Shown piece by piece: positions 1 through 11,972 of a stretch of DNA of 64,000 bases (positions are counted from its first letter, which is position 1; each line of letters starts with the position of its first letter). Source of the DNA: Nymphaea colorata (taxonomy: Eukaryota; Streptophyta; Magnoliopsida; Nymphaeales; Nymphaeaceae). The notes below the pieces were generated by a model. The model did not search any database. It saw nothing but the letters and a program-made list of their open reading frames with translations, and was not told the origin of the DNA. A program made the position numbers and the translations under genes. The stretch covers positions 14,658,578 to 14,722,577 of the forward strand of contig NC_045149.1 in assembly GCF_008831285.2 (NCBI RefSeq). The letters are read 5' to 3'.

Positions 1-325
1 GGCGCAGCTGCGTCAGGAGGCGGATTTCCCGGGGGATGGTGCCGGAGAGGTTGCGGCGGGAAATGTCCAGGGAGATGACTTGGAGGGTTCGGGGGTGGCA
101 GGTGACGCCGGACCAGCTGCACCATGGTGGTCGGGGATAAGTGGTGGCACCGGTGGCTGCTTTGGTGGTGGTGTTCCAATCGTGGAGGGCATTTGAAGGG
201 TCTGAGAGTGAGGATTTCAGAGAGAGGAGAGAAAAGAGGGTGGTGGGGATGGTGCTGGAGAGTGCTAAGGGTGTGAGGAAGAAGAGCAGAAGAAGAGGGT
301 GGAGAAACGTAGCATGAAGAAGCAT
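1..325 (-). CDS. LRR receptor-like kinase, TDR/PXY-like, 5' part only (cut by window edge)
   Basis: Reading the minus strand from the ATG at 325 gives an open frame of 108 codons to the window edge. Visible in order: a hydrophobic signal peptide rich in Leu (residues about 8-24), the N-terminal LRR cap with a TLFSLLSLKSSLSDPSN helix and the paired-cysteine motif WCSWSGVTC, then the first leucine-rich repeat (VISLDISRRNLSGTIPREI). It matches the plus-strand gene at 11973 nearly residue for residue, including TLFSLLSLKSS, PPWCSWSGVTC and NLSGTI, so the two are paralogs. In this family (LRR-RLK subfamily XI, TDR/PXY type) the ectodomain binds CLE/TDIF peptides at the plasma membrane. The kinase domain lies outside the window, so function and intactness cannot be judged. 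No frame break is seen in the visible part. The ATG chosen is the first after a TATA-like stretch and aligns with the paralog's start. Confidence 0.85.
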   Translation of the reverse strand, partial: MLLHATFLHPLLLLFFLTPLALSSTIPTTLFSLLSLKSSLSDPSNALHDWNTTTKAATGATTYPRPPWCSWSGVTCHPRTLQVISLDISRRNLSGTIPREIRLLTQLR

Positions 326-560
326 GGTGGTGGAGGTGGTTAGGGTGTAGGCATCTGTGTGAGAAAGAAAGCGGCATTTGGCTGGGCATATAAGGCAGAA
401 GGATTGGTGTTTTTTCGGAGTGCTTGGTGCAGAGAGTTCATGATGATGACTTCTGTGGACTGCTGTGGCTGGAGAGTAAAATTTGTGCGTCCTCCTCCTT
501 TACCCCTCTCTCTCTCTCCCCTCTGTGCAGTAGAATAGTGAAAACTGCCCACAAGAAGGT
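326..560 (-). promoter_or_regulatory. Promoter / 5' leader of the left LRR-RLK, partly conserved with its paralog
   Basis: Read on the minus strand, this stretch aligns in order with 11796-11972 upstream of the paralog. Shared blocks are TTCTTGTGGGCAGT followed by ACTATTC (about 531-558 here), a GA-rich tract, GTCATCATCATG with a CTCTGCA block after it, and an ACC-rich leader just before the ATG. A TATA-like CTTATATG lies at about 387-395, roughly 65 bases upstream of the start codon. The conserved order argues for a shared ancestral promoter. Which blocks are functional is inference. Confidence 0.55.
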
Positions 561-3500
561 CTTTTGAGCGTGCGTATTAAGGGGACGATTTGAACCCTCT
601 GCCATTGTTACTGTTCGCTTTACCTTTGCTTTTCTCAGTATCTCAATGTTAATATTTAAGTAACTTTATTTCAGAAGTAAAGATAATTCAATGCACTTGA
701 AGCATTTCAATTTTGAAGCAAGAAGGAAAAACGTTTGAATAGTTTCATATTTCAAAGGGCTGAACGGCTGTTTTTGGTGTTTAAATAAGTGCCGATGTTT
801 AATGTGCTTCGTCTTTACTAACCCCCTCTGCATTCAAGTTTCCCTCACTTAATGCAACTAACTCTGTGTGTATACAGGTTCTCAACATGGAGGCTGGATT
901 GTACTCGAGGAAAGACAGAAGAGACACACCCCACAGGCTTCTTTTTTCGCGTGATCGGGGTTTCAAAAAAGGTTGGTAAAGGGAAAGGATGGCCCCTCTT
1001 TTGTACTTCTGGTCTCCTAGCTAGCCCCCCCCCCCCAAGTGCCACCGCCGAGGGCGTGGAGCCGTAGCCGCTTCCCATTACTTATTTGGATAAATAGTTC
1101 CATGCTCGATCTGGATCTTAGAGAGAGAGAGGAAAGGGTATACTCTTCTTTTTTTTGAACTTTTGCTCGCTTCTCTTTTTGTTCAATTTTCATAAGAGAG
1201 AAGAGGAGGAATGTCTGGACAGCAATGATTGCATGGCCCCTACCTTTTCTTTTCTGCTTTTCTTTAAACCACTCTCTCTCTCTCCCTCCTTTCTCTCTCT
1301 AATATATATGGATCAGGCCGGCGGGCAGGTTAATTCGGAGTCAGATCCATAAACAAATGCCTTCGACAGGGTCCGGAACTGCTTTATAAGATCTTTTATG
1401 AAGTTAGATCGAAGGTTTATGTGGATGACGCCCAATCCTAAAACCCTAAGTATAATTTCAGATCTGGATCATTCATTTGGATCCGCCCCGAGCAACTCGT
1501 CTGGCACGCATGGGTCACCGCCCCTAGAGCGTGATCTGGCTGTCGCAGGCGTGAAGCCGTCCCATATCGGATCTGCGATCCATCTCAGTATGTGGTCCGT
1601 ACTCCACAACTTGAGGTACTTCGCCTCATGGAACGACCACACCACAGATTGGATTTGGAGTTGACCCACCTCCCAACTGTCTGACGTCATCCCCACTTCC
1701 GGGCGAGTCAAGAGAGCCTTGAATCGTTTTAATAACGGCCAAGTTTGGTCGCTTACCCCAATAAACAATGATATGGGACGTTATGCCACCCCATTTAATG
1801 ATCCATCAATTTCACAAAAACGTATTGGACATCCAAACAGGATTTTCTCTGTTAACGTCCTTCTGCGTGCGAATGTGTGCGCGCACACAAGAGTGTTATT
1901 TGCTTGGGACCTCATAAATAAATAAGGAGTTGGTGTTTTGGAGGTGGGTGGGTCCAAACAGGAGATCCGGGTTGCCCTAGTGGCCGCCCCACTTTCTCCT
2001 TCCCACTATATATAAATGATGATCTTTGGGAAGCTTGTGGTTCTAATCTTGTTGATTAACATTAGGAACTAGGGACGTAGATTGTTTTGGATTTCTTTGT
2101 TGTGGTTTTGGTCCATTGTTTTGTATTTGATTTTGAATTTATACCAAACTCAATCTTGCAACTTGGATTTAAGGGCCTGAACCATTTAATTTTATAATTT
2201 CCATTTCTTTTACATAGTTACTTGAATTTAGACCACTTGAATGTTATCCAACCGCCTTGTTGATACGGGTACAACTAAATTACATCCATTTAAACGACAA
2301 ATGCGAGTATTTGAGAAAATTTTAAACCTGAATCAAGTTTTAACCCTACCATTCTACTGTCTAAGCTTTTAGGAAGTATTGTTTAATTGAAGATCCTTAA
2401 TTAGTTGTCAGTCCAAAGTTCAAGGTTGTTCAGGGATTTAAGTGGTCGTATGGTACACCCATCAACTTGAATGTTGCACATGCTCCCATTTAAAAAGTAG
2501 CACTTAAAAGAAAACAAACTAAAACACATTGTATGCAGTCCCCTCAAACAGACTACCAATCCTTGAAGCAAATTAGTTGTACGAAATATTTATCTATAAA
2601 AAGAAGTTGGTAAGTTGAGAATGTTCAAAAATCAATGCTACACAACTATTAGCAACGTAAAAATCTTTAAATGACATCTTTAACGAGAGTAGGTTGCTTT
2701 GGTTAAGAGAAGAGTAGGGAAGAAATATGAAAGCATGTGCTGCTGTGCCACACTGCAGCATGTTGGGCAGGAGCAAACAGCAATCATCACCTTCTCTTGA
2801 TCACAAGTTTCTCTCGTGCGTGCAGTCCCTCAGTTATCAATCCATACTGTTATTTGGAACACATCGATTCACCAGCACACGCTAAAGATCATGCAACACC
2901 GAAACGTAAACGCCACTCTTCCTCTGCAGCCGAATCCATCTATTTACTGCCCTTTCTCTCTGTTGCTCTTCTCTTTCTTTTTCACCTTCTAAATCATTTC
3001 ACGCACTCCGCCAGGGACTCGCTTTTGCTCAGCTTCTTCTTCAGAGTTCCATTTGTGGCTGACATATACTTGACAGACCGAAGATCGTCTCCTCCCTCTT
3101 GGATTTCAGTGGAGCGAGTTTAGTACCGCACACGTTGCAGAGCAAGATCTTCTGCAGAGACGTCGAATGCTGAACCTGTGTGAATCTATTTTATCCACAG
3201 CTCGGTTGCTAATTAGCAGTATTGCTTACGGTGATACAAATCTCTGCAGTTCAGACCCAGAAGGCTTGCTTCATAATTAGCTTAACATGATCATATTCCG
3301 AACAGTAAAGTGACGAAAGACGAGAAGAAAAAGAAGAGAAACGGATCAAAATCTCGTCTGCCATTGCTACAAATTAATCTCCGTGTTATTTCTTTGTGTT
3401 TATGAAACGATAATGTCGTAAACCCAAGAGTTCCTAAGCAAGGGGAAATCAAAGAATCCATTCGTCCAAACTCATTTAAGACACACACACACACACACAC

Positions 3501-6500
3501 AGAGGGTCAGGGGCCCACACAGAACACATTGACTTAAAGGCTGTGGATATGTGGATGTGGGGGAAAGGCTGGCAGAAACTGGCAGGGGAGTGGCACGCCT
3601 TCGTGGGGTTTTGACACTGCCATGGTTCGTCTTCCACTGCTACTGCTAGCTACCCTCTCTCCCCATCCCTTTGACCAAATCATTGCCCACCTCGCTTTCC
3701 CATCATTCATATTCCTTCTGCTTTCTTCTCTGCCATCAATCTTCCCCTTGGGATCCAAAGACACCAGCAACAGCAAGCTCTCTGTTTCGAAAACTACGCA
3801 CTGTTATTATAGGCATTATTGTTGTTGCTAGTAGCAGTAGTTGCTGTTGAGACACGATCGAACCCTTATTTTAATGTGTCAAGTGTGCAAGTTTATATCA
3901 ATGTCAGGGACGCAACCAAAAATTACTATGCAGTTTTTTCGATATGAAATAGACACTTGTATGAACAATTGCTCACGACAATCATATCTCATAACAGTTC
4001 TGCATACCTTACCCACTAGTGGGTACACGGTTTGCAAGTAAAAGTGACAACCCATTTGTTTTTGGTGGGTGAGTTACTGATTTAATTCCATTTGGGCAAG
4101 GAATTTATACATTGGGAGTTTGTTGATGGATGCCTTCTGGTTTGCATCTGCAAAATTTAGGGTTAGAAGTGGTTCAAGAACCGTTTTTGGTCTATATTAA
4201 GATTATATTGTTGAAAAGAGAAAATTCTACGGGTCGGATCGGGCTTCATACGATCCAGCCACTTTTAGATCTGACTTTAGAGGACGTCCTAGGAGGCAGG
4301 CTTTTGATAATGTGGAGCCAAGTCTTGCAGGGTGATCATGAGTAGATGGAAAATTGGCCCACAGACAAGTGCCCTTCAATCTCTGATCCACCATCGATCC
4401 AAATACTCATCATGAATGCGGTGCTGGTGGTCCATAACCAAGTGCTTTTCTGGTCATCCCATGGCGAGCAATCCGGTTGAATCAGGCTCAACTCAATTGA
4501 AGTCTGTCATGATGCAGTGGAGCTTGATCGGTTTGAGTTTGAGTCGAAACGGGTTCAATTATCCGAACATTTATATTCCTAGCAAAAACTTGGTTTAGGA
4601 ATCATACATTGCAGAATATATGTTATAACTTGATTTAGTGATCAATACCATCAAGTTTGCATGAACTTCCTCATTTCTATCTGTTCACAACATTTTTTTC
4701 TTCTTCACGTCCCATCGTTTATATTTGGTATGGCTTCGGATTCACGCATCGCTTTAGGGCGGCGCCTTTTTCTTTTACTGGCAAACAAATGAGATTTCTT
4801 AGAGCCAATGATGCGCAGGATATAAGTAGCGCTCAAATCCCGCACTTTGCCTGCAATGGGACAAAAGATTAAAAGAAGAAAACGATAAAGGATGATGCTT
4901 GCAGGTAGTGAGCAAATATAGAGAGTGGAGTTCATGTCATCATAAGGGGTGAGTCCCACAGATCCAAGAGGGTTGCAGATGGCACTTTATAATCGACAAA
5001 TACCAAAAAAAGAAAAAAAAAATCATTATACTCTTCTATAACTATTTTTAGGTGAGCGAGAGGATGCTAAGATGATACTTGAAGCTTCTTTTTATTGTCT
5101 TCAATATTCATGGTTGCATCGAAGCCTGGTGTAACGACAATACGCTGTTAACTTAATATTCTTCTGTACCTCACTCGCCAAAAGCATTGCATCTACATGA
5201 ATTTCACTTGTGATGCGGCATTTTCTTTGTGCCAGTTTGACTAGGTACACTGTGCTTATTATTAGGGGATATGTATAACTATTTCAAAGCAAAACCTTAT
5301 TAATGCTCATAATGGTTACCATTTATTTTGTAAAATGAAATTCGTATGGTTCTTGCAGCTTTTGTAGTGTTTGAAGCCTTGAAAGGTAGGTAAATAAAGC
5401 AATCAGGAGGACTAGTTCATGTTGCAACGTATATTCTAAAGGGCGAGCACCTTATTTTACTTATAAATAAAGAAGAGGAAAAAAAAAAAAGAAGCAAACA
5501 TTAAAAACATGCTCTTGTCATCAATTTTTAAATCAGCCTCATTTGCTGACTTAGAGAAACCTTATTCTGATGTATGATGACACCAAATTGAATAAAGTAT
5601 CTTGACTTGACGTTTGAGTGTGACAACGAGTATGCAGGCGACGACAAGACATTTCGCCAACAAAGCAAAAGGAGAACCAAAGAAGAACCTCGGGGACGCA
5701 CGTAAAGTGTTTGCATATATTTAAAAAAAAAAAAGAGATAAGGGCGAATTATTTAGATGCGTATTTTAATGCTTATTAGCTAAGGAACATAGTTTTAATT
5801 TAATCAATGTATGGACAATGACTAAGTTTTCCATCAAGTTGCATGATTTGAAAAGTTAAAAATTTTCATCTCTTAAAAAATCATAAGTAAATATCATGAC
5901 AATACATATCTACCTTCACTAATGCATGACCTCAAAAGAAATTTGATGTTGGTACCATTCTTTTTTGGAATCTAAAGGGATGTGGACCAACACATTTCTT
6001 GTTTGTGTGTGTGTACTGGGTCCTGTTCAAGTATATTCAAACATTTTTCTTTTGAAGGAAAAAGAGAAAAAAGAACGGTCCGGCCCCTTGATCATTCAAG
6101 ATCGAACTAGAGATCAGCAGCCTTTTCTAACTTTTGATGAGCTTTGTAAGCAAGTATATTTTTTATGCGGCCAAAAAGGAAGAGAAGATGGAAGGGAATG
6201 TTTGATGAAGTCGGGTGGGGACCTGCTGCTCCTTCCTTTTCCTGCATCTCAAAGTAAAAACCCTAATATCAAAGTCCCCGCAGAATTACATCAACCGATC
6301 GCCTTTGGAAGCTCGACAAGCGTTTTGTTGGATCTCGCTCCAAGCATGAAATCATGCTCAAAGATTCCCCTCGAGAAAATATCTCTTTTCTAAAACAAGG
6401 AATATGATTAAAACCTTCCTGCCTTTTCTCCGATTTTGAATGAACTGATCGACCATTATCAATCAAACTTTCACATGGGGAGGAGCTCATGTGAGAGAGA

Positions 6501-7934
6501 GAGAGCTTTATTTATATAAAGTAAGTTCCTTCTTTTATATTAGAAAATCTGCTGCTCTTGTTCCCTCTCTGTTCCCTTCGCACCAGACTGTAAAAATTTC
6601 AAAAATACGAGAAAAATATGATTGGATTGGTGAGTACAGAAACATGTTAATCAAGGAGCAAAGACGATAAGGTGTGATCAGCAGCGGTATCATATGATTA
6701 AGGAGTCATTAGACGTTGGCCTGGCAGATCGACATATATAATAGATCCTGTCTGTACACAAAAGGATCTGTGCTCCTGTGTAGAGGGATTGGGGGATTGT
6801 GTATTCATTAAAATATAATCTATTTTATCTTCATATAAAACACAAAAACTTCACTGGAGATTCAGTTGGGGGTGGATACAGGTGTGTGGGCTACTTGTAG
6901 GTGATTGCCCACAAAGCCAAAACAACAAAGCTTGATATTTTTGAGCAATTTTTCTTATTTATATATTGATGTCCCTTAAAAATTTAAAATTTTATACCTA
7001 CTGCTCCTTTAACTTCTGGTAGGAAGGCAGACCCTTGAGAAAGTCAAATAGCTGAGGGGGCACCATAAATGACTTAAGTGAATGGTTATAAGGCACTAAT
7101 ATATAAATAAGTAATATAAACGTGGATCCGTGTGGGCAACTGACCACAGAAGCCCACATATGCCTCCATCACTAGTGGGAGTACCAGATCCGACTTCAGG
7201 CTGACCTTCTTTGCATCTAGCTGTCCTTTAACTGGCCCGTTTGTTTGCCTTCTGTTTAGCGCCATTAATTTGTGGTGCTTGCCACAGTTCTTGCATGTAA
7301 ACAGCAAAAATTCCCTTGTTTCCGCGTAAGGTGCAAAATTATGCAATTGTTGAAAAACGTTAATGCGGTTCGATCTGTAGTCCATTAGATTAGCAGTACA
7401 TAAGCAATATTGCCAGCCTTGTTATAATCAGACTTTGACCATTAGAGATCACCCATTTTCTTTCTTCACCATGAAAGTTGATTTATGGGAGACATTACTT
7501 TGACCTAAGAGACCGCAAAACCCGGCCATATATTTCAGTTTTCTTCAATTTAAAGGTTCGTGCCAAATCCACTAGGGGAAATGGGCGCAGGACTTGTCGG
7601 CAAAGATGATCTCATTTCTTGCCAATGTGAAGTCATTGCTTCGATGGGTTCAGCCTTTGCGGCCATTGAGTTGCAGACTGTCTTGTTGATCTCGTAAGGA
7701 TAAAGTTAGCGGAGTAATGCTGTCCACTGAGTCGTTGTTCAAAGTTCTTTTCAACTGTTTGCTACTTGGACACCGAAGTCGTCTTTCAAGTCTGTGTTCG
7801 ACAGCTAAAAGTGAAATTGGAATGCAGCTGGGTGCATGATGGTAGTGGAGATTGAAAACTGAAACTGATCAGAGCCACCTTGGTATATATTTAGCTGATC
7901 AGCACCACCCAGAAGTGTTTGGCTCACCTGGATG
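561..7934. other. Intergenic, no supportable gene
   Basis: About 7.4 kb of AT-rich sequence with only short, unconserved open frames on both strands. The longest (about 2737-3123 and 5965-6393) show no recognisable domain and low-complexity composition. It contains an (AC)n microsatellite at 3481-3501, CT-rich tracts near 1270-1300, and a degenerate transposon-like stretch at about 6880-7180. That stretch has GTGTGGGC / GCCCAC motifs at both ends, which recur near 53660-53720. A CT-rich block at 2930-3120 looks like plant 5'-leader sequence, but no coding exon can be attached to it. Confidence 0.6.
3481..3501. repeat. (AC)n microsatellite
   Basis: An uninterrupted AC dinucleotide run of about 10 units followed by AGAGGG. 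Seen directly. No gene context. Confidence 0.95.
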
Positions 7935-8083
7935 CAGGGGCGGAGCCAGGATTTTGTTCCAGGGCCGGCCAAATAGTTTAACCTCGGATTTGGGTAGGGC
8001 TAAACTCAACCCAAATAAAAAAAAATACATTGCACAACTAATACCTAAATGGGGCAGGAGCCTGCCCCTTGGCTAGTGGCGGT
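7935..8083. mobile_element. Short nonautonomous DNA-transposon-like relic (hAT-type ends suspected)
   Basis: The left end begins CAGGGGCGGAGCCAGG, a sequence typical of the termini of many plant hAT-derived short elements. The right end carries CCTGCCCCTTGGC followed by TAGTGGCGG, a degraded inverted counterpart. There is no coding capacity and no convincing target-site duplication. The family assignment rests on the terminal sequence only. Confidence 0.35.
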
Positions 8084-8810
8084 CAGTTCAGAGTTCAAGT
8101 ACGCCAGCCTCTTAGGTTTTAGGCCAGTGAGGAGAGCGACTAAGTCTCTCAACTCGTATGGTTGGTTGGGCGTGCTTGGTTTCCCCAAGTAAAATCCCAA
8201 AAAGTGTGCGGGCAATGCAAAAGTGAGTTTTGAGGGATAACTTGTCTAGTGTTTGATGGGCATGTTTCATACGATACGACCTTGAAAGATAGTGTGTTCA
8301 CGAAGCAAAAAAAAAAATAAAAAAAAAGTCCGGGCAATGCAAAAGTTTCAAGATTTATAACTAGTGCTTTGGCTGGTGGAAGGAACCCTTGTTTGCCACT
8401 AGCTGCCATTTCTGAAAAGCCATAGTAAGAGAACGACTATAAAGTTAAAGGCTGATCTCACCTCAATTTCCAAATGCAAGCACGAACAATATCTTTCCCA
8501 ATGCAATGCATGCCCCAACATTCTCTCTTTTCCCCCTTTCTTTTTTTCTCTTTAATTTTTTGTCTCTTGCCAAACTGTACCGTGAGAATTGAGCCCAAGT
8601 TATCTGCTTTATATCCGTGTCTTTTGAAGCATGGATCCTCCACAAGGAGTATCGACACTTTTGGAATTGGACCAGTTATCCAACCAGAACTGGATCTCTT
8701 AATTAATGTGTTTAAGGAAAGAAAATCTCAAGAAAAAAAATATAGCTATAGGATTTTATTTTCACTTCTCTATTTTCACATTTTGTAGCTAATCCAGCTG
8801 GTTTTTTATT

Positions 8811-9054
8811 TGTTAGAAACGAAGCCCTCTCACTCTGTGTTAAAAACATAAAGATTTTACGTGGTTCGAAAACAAAGTTCTTCTATCTCCATGATCGCAA
8901 AGGATCTTTTTTATTACCATTGGAAAATCAAAGAATACAAGAAACCACCTCTGCGTAAACATGGGGATTAGGGCAAACCCTTAAAAAAAATCAAATTATA
9001 TGAATACCCAACCTTAAAATTAAAGAATAATAGATCATGCTCCACACTCCAACA
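8811..9054. mobile_element. Probable solo LTR (copia-like), 244 bp
   Basis: The block starts TGTTAGAAAC and ends CTCCAACA, giving the TGTT...AACA termini of an LTR. Inside is TTTTACGTGGTTCG, a phrase common near the start of plant copia LTRs. The flanking pentamers TTATT (8806-8810) and TTCTT (9055-9059) could be a target-site duplication with one mismatch. No internal retroelement sequence lies on either side, so this is a solo LTR left by recombination. Confidence 0.5.
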
Positions 9055-10381
9055 TTCTTAAGCCTTAATTACTGATATGAATTCATATTCCTATACAGCT
9101 AGGAATGGCAGTCCGTTGAATCAAAATTTGGGATGGGCCTCTGCCTTGCTATTGGATCTGATTAAGTCAGATCCAGTCCATCCTGACCCGGATCTCACTT
9201 GATGCGCGGATTCGTACTCGGTAGAAAAGCAGTTGGTTGTGGACCAACTTCGGTATAATGACGAGCAGGATAGACAGGAGGATCCAAGATTCAAAAGCAC
9301 CTCGTGCGTGGGCCACCTTACATTTACTCATGGTCTGAACAAATTTGGCCCTATCTCGTAGGCCCGCCCCAGATAATGTCCCCCCCAAAGGATCCACAAG
9401 GAGAATTGGATCCTACAAGTCCTCACCCTCTCCAATATCAGAACGACTATGTCAAAATTAGAATTAGCATTTATTTAAAACAACATTATTAAATCATAAT
9501 AATAATAATAATATTATTGTTATTTTTATTATTTTTATTTTTATTTTTATTATTACAGTAGGATAAGATGAATGATGGGAAAGGGGAGGAGCAAGGATGG
9601 GTGTGGTCAAGGAGGTGGGTGGAAGAAGTAAAAAAAAGCAGTGGTAGGTCGAGCCCCACGGCGTGCAACTTGGTTGGCAGTTTGTGCCAGCCTTTACTTG
9701 CATTCGAGACCTTCCTTGGTTCCTTTCCCCAGGGGCTCACTGTTCATACATGAGAGCGAGGGAGAGATTATAATCAAAGATGGCTGCTTGGTTCGCCGGC
9801 AGACCAAGTGATTTGATTATATAGTTTCCACCATCTAATCGTCAGATGCAGAAACGACCAGCAATTGACATGTATACTAGCTCGATCTATCTAAATAGCA
9901 TTCGTTTCTGCAGAAACTGTTGCTCTGCAATGTGATCGGTACGAAATGATGTGAAGCTCACTGAAATCCAAGGTGGGGATCGAAGAAACAATTAATCTTC
10001 AGTCTGTGGAGTATGTCAGCCGCAGATGGGCCTCGGAAGAAGAAGCTGATCAGCAAATGCGAGTCTCTGGAGTTCATGAAATGATTTCAGAATGTGAAAA
10101 AAAGAGGACACAATCAATGGATTCACTCTAATGCATGCGAAGGAAGAGTAACGTTCACGTCTTTGGTTTTGCATGAGTTTGCTGATATAATTTTTGGTGT
10201 GTCCCGAAAGGGGCCATGGTTGTGCTCCAAACACTGACATCATGAATAATAGTTCTTAATAGCCTGCACTACGGAGGAGAATCGATGAGTGATGATGGCT
10301 GCTTGCCCATGCCCAACATCCTGTAAGGCTAGCTATGATGCCATGATATTCATCCTACCTTCTTACCAAAACAATGAACAT

Positions 10382-10401
10382 TATATATATATATATATAT
10401 T
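10382..10401. repeat. (TA)n microsatellite
   Basis: An uninterrupted TA dinucleotide run, seen directly. Confidence 0.9.
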
Positions 10402-10850
10402 TCATCACACGATATACTTCAGAATCTATGCGTGCTAGTGTACTTCAATTAGTATCATAGGTAGAGAGCAAAAGGGGCAGAGTCTTTGCTAATTTCGAGT
10501 ACCATTCCTTGATCATGTAAGTTTGTAAAACACGAAATCGTCCACTGTTGGAGGTCTTCTCAATGAATATGACCATATTACAATGTCATTTACAGACTTT
10601 CATATCTCCCTCTCTCTCTCTCCCACCAGTCAAGTAACGATGAACGCCCATTAGCTTGGAACAGGTACAGATGAGCAGCATCAGCAGAGAGAAGGTCTCT
10701 CTACGTGTGGAGTGGAAGGCTTTTTCTCCCAGAAATTAATGCACCATTAAACGAGGCAATGATGTCCCTTTGGGGTTAGTGAACAACTTGCTATTTTAAA
10801 ACGTCTCGCAACTCCTCTTAAATCACCTTCAATGAACCACTGACGTCAAC

Positions 10851-10853
<3 letters not shown>

Positions 10854-10882
<29 letters not shown>
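10854..10882. repeat. (GA)n microsatellite
   Basis: An uninterrupted GA run of about 14 units, about 1.1 kb upstream of the TDR-like gene. Confidence 0.9.
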
Positions 10883-10887
<5 letters not shown>

Positions 10888-11795
10888 TAACTCCTGGGCA
10901 GATGATTATCTAGAAGCGAGTTTGACTGCACCGACTCACACGAGGTACAATTGAACGTGTGATGTGGAGATCCTTTTGTGTGTGTGTGCAGAGTTTGATT
11001 TCTGACTGCAACTGTTGAATAATGGACCAAATGCTGGTGTACCTACGAGAAGGATTCTATACATACTGCTCGGTTGAGTTGGGTAACGATGGGTACTGTT
11101 GAAGTATCAAACAGTTAGTGAAAGATGGTAATGCGCTACCAACTAAGTCAGGTCAATGCAGCATCTGAGTAGACCGATCGAAGGGATACTCAACGAAAGC
11201 ACCTAACGGTAGCAGTGAAGAAGATCAAGAAGTTGGCGTACAGTGAGGAGGGAACTACTGTATCTCTGTTCACTGCGTCATATCTGGTGCCCACCTCTTC
11301 CTAGGAGATCATGAACAAGTACAGAAGAAGGATGGCAGGGTTGGCTTCCCTTTGCCAACCCCCTTTTTTTCAAAAGACCACATCACGCGAAAAAAGAACG
11401 CTGTCTCATGTCGATATTCTCTTTGTTTGGGCACAGCTGCAGTACAAATTCAGAAAGAAAGATTATCTAAACAATGAACTCTCTCTCTCTCTCTCTCAAA
11501 ATCTCAAGCACACCGGTGGAACTTAGTGGGACTTGAATTCAGTGGGATTACTTAAAGATGTAACTGTGGTTACTGAACTAACCATTGATAAATACGCATT
11601 GATTTGCTCGAATTCACAGTTCACAAGCTTTGAGTGTTGAAATGGTTTTACCAAATTCAGGTGCATTGAACTAACCTTTATTGCAAAATAAAGTTGGCCT
11701 AGTGTTAACACTTGTAGAAAAGAAGAAAGCCAAAATTAAAGAGAACAATTAGTGGCAGAAGGATCAGACTGTCCCTTAATGTCCTCAGGAGAGCA

Positions 11796-11972
11796 TTTCT
11801 TGTGGGCAGTCTTTACTATTCCACCCCACAAAGAGAGAGAAAGGGATTTGCGTCGTCAAGAGATGCCCATGGTAGTCATCATCATGTACTGAGTTCTCTG
11901 CAACAACTTCCTCCTTTAAATTAACGGATGTCCATGCCGGCCGTTTCTTAGCACACACTCTAAACTACCACC
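11796..11972 (+). promoter_or_regulatory. Promoter / 5' leader of the TDR-like gene
   Basis: Contains TTCTTGTGGGCAGT and ACTATTC (about 11797-11821), a GA tract, TAGTCATCATCATG (about 11874-11886), a CTCTGCA block, a TATA-like TTTAAATTAA (about 11914-11923) and the leader ACACACTCTAAACTACCACC ending at the ATG. The same blocks occur in the same order upstream of the minus-strand paralog. The position of the TATA-like element, about 55 bases before the ATG, suits a short leader. Confidence 0.55.

Larger units (their letters stand above)
9055..11795. other. Intergenic, simple repeats only
   Basis: No supportable gene. It holds an AT-rich (TAA/TTA)n tract at 9494-9555, a (TA)10 run at 10382-10401 and a (GA)14 run at 10854-10881. 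Short open frames here have no conserved features. Confidence 0.6.

Noticed and set aside
2737-3123. Open frame of 128 codons on the plus strand
   Set aside because: It starts at GTG, not ATG, has no recognisable domain, and is made of CT-rich leader-like sequence.
5965-6393. Open frame of 142 codons on the plus strand
   Set aside because: Low-complexity start (VCVCV, KEKEKKE), no conserved motif and no splice or promoter support.
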